A DNA stretch of 64,000 bases from Botrytis cinerea B05.10. Its lineage: Eukaryota > Ascomycota > Leotiomycetes > Helotiales > Sclerotiniaceae. The stretch covers positions 372,001-436,000 of the forward strand of contig NC_037311.1 of assembly GCF_000143535.2 (NCBI RefSeq), in the 5' to 3' direction. The notes under the pieces are model-generated. The model did not search any database and was not told the origin of the DNA. It saw only the letters and a program-made list of their open reading frames with translations. Position numbers and translations under genes: made by a program. Shown one piece after another: positions 56,402 through 64,000 of this stretch; position 1 is the first letter of the stretch, and each line of letters begins with the position of its first letter.

Positions 56402-58547
56402 GCAGAAGTAAAGGAAGAGTATCTAGTGATGATCATAGCTATTTTGATAGTGATGATTACGTGTTGAGTGAGGAGGGATGGATGGATGGATATATAGTTT
56501 ATCTCTCTATATATAGTTATCCCTTCCTATCAAATACACCCAAACTCCTAATTCCAAAATGTAAACTGTGAACTGTGAACTGTAAACTCTAGATACTCAT
56601 AGTGATAGGATTGCGTCTCTGGATATATATATGTAGTTGTAGATATGTAATTTGCTTCCTCTTAAAACTCATTAGCATATTTGATATGTTTGTTTGGGTA
56701 GATAGGGATATTTTTATGTATGTATGTATGTATGTATGTGAAATAAAATGAGGGGTTTGTGAGTTCTAGAAAATGTATTTATCTCTATCTTGGAACTGGG
56801 TAATTGTAGATAGTAGAAGATAGGAGATGGAGATGGAGGGTTGGAGGGTTGGAGAGTTGGATATTAGGCGAGTTGGTGAGTGAACGAGTGGATGGATGGA
56901 TGGATAGATGGGGTGTTGTGTAAGAAAATGGAAGGGGGAATAGTTTCAGGAGGGGAAGGCAGTGCAGAATTTACTGAGGGAGGGGGGGTGATCGGATTAT
57001 GATGGGTTAGTTAGCGAGGTGGTTGGAGGATAGAGTTTACGTACGGAGGTTTAAAGGTTTTTTTTTTTTTTTTTGAACTGGGTTTACATTTTTGATGGAC
57101 TGAACAATCAACGAGGACAAAGGGCAGGATGTGGGAATTGCTTTTTTGAGAATGTTTCTGGAATTGCATCTCGGAAGCGGGGGAAATGGGGGAATGAGAG
57201 AATTCCAAGAATATAGGAAAGGGGATTGATTTTTTTTTCTTTTTTTTTCTCTTCTTCTTAATTTGCGGAGAAGCGGGTGCGGAAGGCAGAGTTAGAGTTC
57301 ATTTGGGTTGGGGAGGGTAAGGTGGAGATATATTTGAAAAGATTGATGGTCTGGAGATGAGAGGCGATTCTTGGGTGGTGAAATTTGTGTGTATGTGTGT
57401 GTATATATATGAATTGATGATAATTGTTAGAGTCAGAGTCAGAGTTTGAGTTAGAGACAGATCAAAGATGAAAGATTACTAGGAAGGAGGAGCGAGATAT
57501 ATATATAACGAGGAAAAAGGAAAATGATAATGTAAAACTTTATTTACTAGATAGAGGATTGAGAATGAAGTGGTGGGTTAGGTTAGGATTTGGATAGTTG
57601 TGTTTGCATTTTTGGGGCAGATTTTGCAGAGGTGTGTGGGCTAGTTGGAATGGAATGGGATGGGATGGGAATAGTAGAATCTTTGGATCGGTGGATCGGT
57701 GGATATCGATATGTTTTATTTTATTTATGGTTGTGTGTGTGTGTTGGCTATAATGGAGTTTTGATCAAGCCTCAGAAGAGAGAATTTTAGATGCTAATGT
57801 ATCATGTATTCAGAATTGGTCTTTTGTCTTTTCACTTTGTGCTTGTAGAAGAAAGCTGGAGGTCTAGCTGAATCGGTGGGTTTATTTTTTACTATTGCAT
57901 TTTCGATTTTATTTTTTTCCCAATGTGGAAATGTGGAAAAGTGGAAATGAACATATTTTTCTTCAGATTGGGTTCAAAAACTGACATCTAAGATAGTTTA
58001 AGGAGCGTGGGTAGAAGCGATTAGATATTTTGCTTGAAAGTATAAGTGTTATTTTTATTAGAGAGACTTTTTAGGAGAATATCGAGCCGAGAAGGTGGAT
58101 AGAGGACGAGAAATTAATAAATGGTATGGTGGTAAACTAGAAGGATTGATGATGAGATATCTTAGAGTTCTGATTTAAGAAAGAAAGAAAGAAATGACAA
58201 CAACAGAAGTAGGATATATCAATCGAGTAAACAGATTTAACTATCTATTCAAACAAACGCTTTAACTTCAAGATATTCTGTGTCGAATAATTTCAACAAC
58301 CGAGAGTTGTCAACGCATAAGAAGACAAGACAGGGCGATTTTGGATTTCGCAGTCTTTGAATGATGAAGTGAAAATTTTGGAAATGTATGGTGAGAAATT
58401 TTCTCAATGTTCTTCTATATTGGGAAGCTGCGTTAAGGGAGTGATGTTGTGATTTGGGAATATGAATACACCTCACACCCGTGCAGCTTTCCTCCAAGCA
58501 GTAAGATGGAAACAGCATTCTTTAGAGATTTTAAGATTTTAAGATTT

Positions 58548-58548
<1 letters not shown>

Positions 58549-58620
<72 letters not shown>
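58549..58620. repeat. Dinucleotide microsatellite (AG)36
   Basis: Seventy-two bases of uninterrupted AG. This is long and pure for a fungal genome, so it should be highly variable between strains. Confidence 0.97.
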
Positions 58621-58623
<3 letters not shown>

Positions 58624-61156
58624 TAGGAATGAGTATTTCATCTCGCAAATTATATAGATGAGTGCTTGCTTGAGGCTTTAGAGAGGTGTGTAGGATTTGG
58701 TTCCTTTGCTTTAAAAATTTCAAGGCTTAATGTGAAGATTTCTGATTGTGAAATATGGGGGTGTGATAGATTCTTTAGCTATGAGTAGATGCTACAAACT
58801 ATGGCTCTTGGAAGAATTGAATTTCGTGACTTCCGAGGTAAGTGGTAAAGTCCTGTACTCGCTATCGTTCGAATGTAACTCTTGTAATTTCTTTTAGCAT
58901 TATTAGAAAGTAATGATAACACCACTAGCACTCCCGGCAGTAAGTCTAATCGAGTAAACTAGTCAATTACTCCAGGCTGAAGACCAAGTATTGGCAAATA
59001 AGATTCATTGAGCACGTCAAACTGCTCCCCAAAGTCCATATCGATTAAATCCTTTGATTGGCATCAGCTTTCGACGCATTCTAGCTAAGATATCCATGGC
59101 TTTATACACGCTCCCAAAATACCAAATTTGAGTATCTAAAAAGGATGGAGATGCTGAAACTTAATATAAAGGGCTTATTGAATTATCATCTTAACTTCTC
59201 ACAAGAAAGATATGAACTGTATCCAACTACCCAATTCACCTACTCTCCCCCAGATAAAACTGTCATTCCCTAAGAACAAGAAAACCCCATCTGCAATATT
59301 TAAACCCCAAATTTCCACATCTCAACATCACCAAATAAAAAAAATAATTACTCTGGTCGAGAGTTCTATGGGAATTGCAAGCGGTAAAACTTCCAAACCA
59401 TTTATTGCTCGTCAAACTTTAATAAAAATCACGACGTGGTTAACCTCGCAACTAAGCGATGGGATTTTTAACCTCATGTCGTCATCGAACAAAATATGGT
59501 AATTGACACTGTCGTTGAATATCAAAAAGTAAGTATACCAACAAAAATAAAAACAATAAGTAGCGACAATAGTAAGATTGATTGAGAGAAGCAAATGTAT
59601 CTTCAGAAGAGTTTATAATGCGCAGAAAAAAGTTTTGAGTCGAGTCTATACACGCTGCTGCAGTGTATGGTGGCTTCATCTGATTTTCCCAGAAATCATA
59701 ATATCAATTTTATGTTCTTGGACTGTCATATAACTGATCTTGAGTAACAAGACCGAAATCTCTTTATACCCTTTTCAGTTTCGTTTTCGATAGGTGGATA
59801 ACCTTAGCATATCCTGTCAGTTTTCATGCGACACGCGAATTTCGGGGTTTATGTACCTATCCTGTGAAAACCATCCGGGCAGAACCTGATGACCGCAAAG
59901 ATGACCATACCAAATCAGGAATCGAGATACTCTCTCCGTAGCAAAAATGATGAGAGAACTGAGATAGAAAAGCATGAGATGTGGTGATTTGAATCGAGGT
60001 GAATCGAGACCTTAACATCTGAAAATCAAACAAGTAATTCAACGACAACAATCAAAGCCTAATAACAACACTCAAAACCAGATCTCTTATTACATCCAAG
60101 AAAGCAAATGATGGGGTTAAAGAAAATACCAACAATGTAATTTTGTCACAAGCGGTATGAAATCAGGGCTTTTACCCATCTAAATGAATGGATACGTTGA
60201 CCCTAGCCCATTAGGTATGAGATGATCATGATATACCCCTTTAAGACCCGTTTAAAATCCACACGCTATGCATTATCTCAAATTCACCTACAAATCTAAG
60301 CAAGCACCACTACAGGCTTTCAATAAAGGAAACTGGACTTCGATGTATTCTCACACCCACCACCTAGTTCAAGTGAAGCGAAGCAAAAAAACCATACACG
60401 ACAAACCCTCTATCATTCAAAAGACCATCACCCAATACAATTCATCCGTCACTTCGCAAATAAAACACCTCAAGAACAAACATCCCATGACCCCATTTGT
60501 ATCTTCCAGTCGTTGATGAGATGCCTAAATATGCATTCGCATGGTAACTAGGTAGATGCAGCTCTAAAAATCTCGCCTTCTAATCTCCCCGCACCAAACA
60601 GCCCCGCCTTCCAACCTCTAAGACAGATAAATCACCGGCCAAAGCCTTGATACATCATACCTGCAAACCTTGACATGAACGAGACAGCACACAACAAGAT
60701 ACACACATACAAATACCAAAGCGTGCATCAACCGCGTGCATGGATATAGCCCCAACGGTCCCGCTTCCCCTAGCCCCCCTGCCAACAGTTTTTCATTACC
60801 GGGGTACTCCAACGAATAACCAAAATAGGTAAGAACGACCAATGCAAGATTGACGCCATGCACGTGCATCAACTACCACAACAAGCCAGTACATCCAAGT
60901 TCCCAGCTGGACCACAACTCGAAAAGGTTAGCTTGGATAAAAGTATCCAACGCTGCCGAGAAAGATTGCACGTGCAAATCTGGCCCTTTTCCCCTCTTTC
61001 GCAGGAGATTTCAGATGAATATTATTGGCTGGCTCGCACATGCATGAATGATACACTTAGGCCCGTGTATACGCACAATCCCGTTTTTACATGGATTTCT
61101 CGTGACCCTTGAAAAGTATATGCTACATCATTACTGCAAGTTGTATCCAAGTTACA

Positions 61157-61362
61157 TATTCTGCCGTGTAGATTTAGATCTAGTATCAATAGTTACAAGC
61201 TGAACTGCAGACGGGCATTACAAGTAAAGCTCAGCTTCCAGATTTGTCACTTGAAATGCTTGAGTTTTGTACTAGAAGATGATATTGCTAAAGCGAGCCG
61301 TGTCAGTTATGTATTCTGCCGCGAAAGTATAAATTTAGTACAGATAGTTACAAGCTGAACTG
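61157..61362. repeat. Imperfect direct repeat, about 51 bp, 155 bp apart
   Basis: Copy 1 (61157-61207) and copy 2 (61312-61362) both begin TATTCTGCCG and end ATAGTTACAAGCTGAACTG, with a variable middle. They lie 200-400 bp upstream of the start at 61560 and could be duplicated promoter elements. Confidence 0.8.
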
Positions 61363-61559
61363 TACATAAGTATTATGTGTGGACCTTGGCATATAACTCC
61401 ATCGCTTCGTATGCTTGCGATTTGCGCTAAACGGTAGTTCTACTGAAGCGTCAAGGAGCAGGAAAAAGAAGATAAATAGTCAAGGTATGGAACGGAGAAA
61501 AACATCAATTAAAAGAGAATAATTCCATCACTTTCGCTTCATTCTCTGATCAATTCAAA

Positions 61560-63602
61560 ATGCCTTACAATGCCAGATCAATTGATCTCCCCAAATCAGT
61601 CGCTAGTGGCGGGTTAGAAGACCCCCGAGCATCCCATCAAGCATTTTTCAAACAACGAATGACATGCCGAGACGTAAAGGATTTCATATCCAACACATCA
61701 GAATTCTCGCCCTTGGAACCCGGATCTAACAGGACATCTCACCAGAACAAAGGAAGCAGCAAGAGCCAGACCAAGCTCGATGAAATCATTTCTCGCGCTA
61801 AGGAGATTGGAGCACCTAGCGCCAAACAGAATGCGGGACAACCTCTGTCGGACCTCGTCCCAGGGCTAGTTACTACTGGTGGTTTGAGTCGATCTCCTGC
61901 TTTTGATTGTCTGCCCGTGGTATCTCATTGGGCTGAGCGTACCGATGAATCTTCAGCCGCGGATTCTGCTGTTACCGTCCGTCTTTCCTCGACCTGGGAG
62001 AGTATTCATGTCATTGGAGAAGGAGCCACCATGCAATCTCCACTAGGAGCACCTTGCTGGTCGCTCAAGACTCACGGAATCTCGCCGGTCGATGCGGAGT
62101 CAAGTAAATTCTCTCAGAAATACGTAGCCGAAAGCAAGACCTTGGTGACGACTGTTGCTTTGGCTCGTCGAGTCGATACGCCTTTGACCGGAGGAGTTTT
62201 GAGTGCTGCTGCTGGTATCTCTTGGATGCGCAATACACGCGTAGCAGATGCTGTCGATTGTGCAGTGGGATTACTTTCCGACGCTGCAGAACTCTTGACC
62301 GCACGCAACAAGGTACTAGCAACAGGAACCACACAGCAACTTCCATTTGCCGAGGTGCAAGAGGTACGTATGCCCACTTGGTGCTCAGTGCGTACACCTC
62401 TCCCTCCAAAGTTGAGCGGCGTGGCGCTCTCAAAAGATCAGACTACACTCGATGTTCTCGCACGTGAAAATTGTGAGGGGCCGCTACTCAACACCAGTGT
62501 GTTTTCAATGTCGATTGGTTACAATCGTGGTGTCTATGGTGGATCTATCTCCGGATTATGGGCAATCATGGATTCAGCCTTCGTTCTTGATTATTCCATT
62601 GGAAAAGATGACCCGCAAATGGCGGATAGATTGGCATTTAGCTTCGCTGAAGTGGCTGCTGTTGCCGAAACTTCCATGTCCGCAAGTCCACATATTACAG
62701 ACATTCGAGTTGTCAAGGGCTGCAATTATTCATGTATACGCCAGAAAGCGATAATTGAAGACGATGACCCAGGGCGATCCCGCCCGTGTATTGTCGTGTG
62801 GAATGACTTAGCCCGATTAGCACGTTATAAGCTTGCAGATGCTGTTTTCTGTCATGTATATTACGATTCAGGTGGCGGGGAACAGATGGCAGCAATTGCA
62901 GGGCTAGGATGTGTGTCACATGATTGGATCGATCTAGGAGCCGATGTAGCGTGCGGCGAAGTCAGTAATATTATCCCGTCATTAACAAGAGGATCGTTGG
63001 AAGAGGAGCCACTCGCCGAAGTGTACTCGCGTTTGACGGGTGCAATGATCTGGTATCGCGATAACGACCCATATAACCCCGCCGCCCTCTGCCTTTTGTT
63101 CACCCACTGGTGGCAACTTGCCAATTGCCGCCACAGACCTATCACCCTTCTTGGCCGGACCGATATTGATGCCAACAAGTCCATTGCCGCCACAGTTCCA
63201 GATGCAAGACCATCACTAGAGCACTTCAGAGCCTCTGGTATCAAGATAGAACGCAGTCTACGAGCCCTAGCCAATGCTGAGGCACGGCTCCAATCTGTCA
63301 TTTCCTCAGGTCCCTTGCCAGAAACTCAAGCTGTCATTGATCTCCTCGTCAGCCCTGTTATTGCATACGTGAAAGGCGGAGATCACCTTCCGTTGGAAAA
63401 TGAATACGTAGGAGCTGTTCTCGCCGCGGAAATAGCTTATCCTCATGGGCAAAAGATTATGGAATTGTGGGATTTGGCAATTGTAATGTGGGAATGCGGA
63501 GCTTTGTGGGGGGCAGGAGTGGCTGGACTTGCGTATACACATAGTGGTCGTTTGAATTGTGACAGGGCTCGTGGTGACTTGTCGGAAACTACCTGGAGTT
63601 AA
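61560..63602 (+). CDS. Large intronless gene, conserved-looking protein of unknown function
   Basis: A single exon of 680 residues, unusual here because nearly all neighbours have introns. I do not recognise the family. There is no signal peptide and no clear membrane helix. The N-terminal third is polar and Ser-rich. The rest looks like a globular, partly helical enzyme-like protein with Trp/Cys-containing blocks such as GISWMRNTRVADAVDC, WNDLARLARYKLADAVFCHV and LGADVACGEVSNIIPSL. Further blocks are LTGAMIWYRDNDPYNPAALC and LFTHWWQLANCRHRPITLLG. The ND-x-x-R and GEVSN segments bring helical isoprenoid-synthase-like proteins to mind, but the spacing does not let me claim that. Composition is less AT-rich than the preceding 6 kb. 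It follows a gene-poor region and may be an accessory metabolic gene. Confidence 0.7.
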   Translation: MPYNARSIDLPKSVASGGLEDPRASHQAFFKQRMTCRDVKDFISNTSEFSPLEPGSNRTSHQNKGSSKSQTKLDEIISRAKEIGAPSAKQNAGQPLSDLVPGLVTTGGLSRSPAFDCLPVVSHWAERTDESSAADSAVTVRLSSTWESIHVIGEGATMQSPLGAPCWSLKTHGISPVDAESSKFSQKYVAESKTLVTTVALARRVDTPLTGGVLSAAAGISWMRNTRVADAVDCAVGLLSDAAELLTARNKVLATGTTQQLPFAEVQEVRMPTWCSVRTPLPPKLSGVALSKDQTTLDVLARENCEGPLLNTSVFSMSIGYNRGVYGGSISGLWAIMDSAFVLDYSIGKDDPQMADRLAFSFAEVAAVAETSMSASPHITDIRVVKGCNYSCIRQKAIIEDDDPGRSRPCIVVWNDLARLARYKLADAVFCHVYYDSGGGEQMAAIAGLGCVSHDWIDLGADVACGEVSNIIPSLTRGSLEEEPLAEVYSRLTGAMIWYRDNDPYNPAALCLLFTHWWQLANCRHRPITLLGRTDIDANKSIAATVPDARPSLEHFRASGIKIERSLRALANAEARLQSVISSGPLPETQAVIDLLVSPVIAYVKGGDHLPLENEYVGAVLAAEIAYPHGQKIMELWDLAIVMWECGALWGAGVAGLAYTHSGRLNCDRARGDLSETTWS

Positions 63603-64000
63603 ACAGAAGCACACTTTGTTTTTAGAGCCACTATACTGAGCATTTCGATTTTTTTCCTTGATGAGTCCTAGATAGCATTGAGCCGAGCCCGCTGGAGAGC
63701 TTTCCTTTCTGGCGAGTGTCCAGTATAGATACTGCGCATCCCAATTGAAAAAGTTTAATAGTTGAACGAATACATACGTGCCGAAGTTTCTGCATGCCCC
63801 ATTGTTGAAGCCACGGAATTTGAATCGATGTACTAAGACATCTACCATTCGACTGACACGGAAAGGACGTTGAGCTTATTCCCACCGTTCGGTATCCAGC
63901 TCTTCGCTAAAGCGTTCCGAATCCACCTTGGTACCCGTATACTATACATACCACGTTCTTCTCACGTTTTTGACACGTTACACACGCGTCTACCACGTTC
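63603..64000. other. Downstream region to the window edge
   Basis: 398 bp after the 680-residue gene. The last 60 bp have several ACACG/CACGTT words (CACGTTCTTCTCACGTTTTTGACACGTTACACACG), which may be the start of a promoter or repeat that continues outside. No gene is supported. Confidence 0.35.

Larger units (their letters stand above)
55527..61559. other. 6-kb gene-poor region rich in simple repeats
   Basis: No gene could be supported in this stretch. It holds a 27-unit hexanucleotide array, a TATG run (about 56717-56740), poly-T tracts near 57060-57075 and 57230-57250, and a 36-unit AG array. Purine/pyrimidine strand bias is strong from 55.8 to 57.5 kb (plus strand G/A-rich). Open frames at 59.2-59.5 and 60.6-60.9 kb lack family features. 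The direct repeat at 61157-61362 belongs to the promoter of the gene at 61560. Long untranslated RNAs or a regulatory domain are possible, but nothing shows it directly. Confidence 0.4.

Noticed and set aside
56243..56467. Met-Ser repeat open frame
   Set aside because: Created by the hexanucleotide microsatellite; no promoter, start context or conserved part.
58840..58885. TTCGAAT word suggesting a tRNA
   Set aside because: Flanking bases do not pair as a T-stem and no cloverleaf could be drawn.
60618..60872. 84-codon minus-strand frame with one hydrophobic segment
   Set aside because: No signal, splice partner or family match; the hydrophobic run alone is weak evidence in this composition.
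63306..63848. 180-codon minus-strand frame overlapping the 680-residue gene
   Set aside because: Half of it is antisense to a convincing gene and the rest has no features.
1..64000. CRISPR arrays, insertion sequences or bacterial operons
   Set aside because: The spliceosomal introns and protein families are those of a eukaryote; the 36-bp array at 38715 has only three near-identical units without distinct spacers.

Overview
The window is genomic DNA of a filamentous ascomycete. Most genes are interrupted by short GT..AG introns (about 45-60 nt, with CTAAC-type branch points), and the proteins are of ascomycete type (SLA1, EDE1, PGA1, 450-residue alpha-tubulin, omega-type GST, questin-oxidase-like, UstYa-like). 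The long AT-rich, gene-poor stretches and overall protein flavour suggest a leotiomycete such as the Sclerotiniaceae; that placement is inference. I could support 22 protein-coding genes (one cut by the window edge) and two decayed loci. Exon coordinates were worked out by hand from frame, splice signals and family knowledge. I found no tRNA or rRNA genes.

Region 1 (1-11 kb) looks like a small secondary-metabolite locus and is the most interesting part. An ABC transporter start (minus strand) is followed by a tiny secreted precursor of 89 residues. The precursor carries two 30-residue repeats with an identical 11-residue segment, and the two repeat copies differ in that segment only by synonymous changes. 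Divergently from it runs a five-exon UstYa-type (DUF3328) oxidase with both HxxHC motifs. Next come a fungal rhodopsin-like membrane protein, a flavin-dependent monooxygenase fused to a DUF6314-like domain, and an MFS transporter. Secreted repeat precursor plus UstYa oxidase plus FMO plus exporters is the layout of fungal dikaritin (ustiloxin-type) RiPP clusters. The precursor here has no dibasic Kex2 sites, which would make it an atypical member.

Region 2 (11.8-34.5 kb) is conserved core genome. It holds SLA1 (endocytic actin adaptor), a secreted Pro/Gly-rich repeat protein, an omega-class GST, a WW-domain low-complexity protein, PGA1 (GPI mannosyltransferase II subunit), alpha-tubulin, EDE1 (endocytic EH/UBA scaffold) and RFC3 (clamp loader). 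SLA1 and EDE1 are two partners of early endocytosis lying about 11 kb apart.

Region 3 (34.5-41.2 kb) is AT-rich and gene-poor. A less AT-rich island holds an orphan 275-residue ORF, followed by three exact 36-bp-spaced repeats with palindromic cores. At its right edge is a berberine-bridge-type oxidoreductase pseudogene.

Region 4 (41.2-55.5 kb) holds a UBE3D-like E3, a questin-oxidase-like protein, a divergent pair (trypsin-like protein and a C-terminally membrane-anchored protein of a widespread fungal family), a type I asparaginase with two unusually long introns, and a VPS75/NAP histone chaperone.

Region 5 (55.5-64 kb) is about 6 kb of microsatellite-rich DNA without a convincing gene, then one large intronless gene of unknown function (680 residues) preceded by an imperfect direct repeat.
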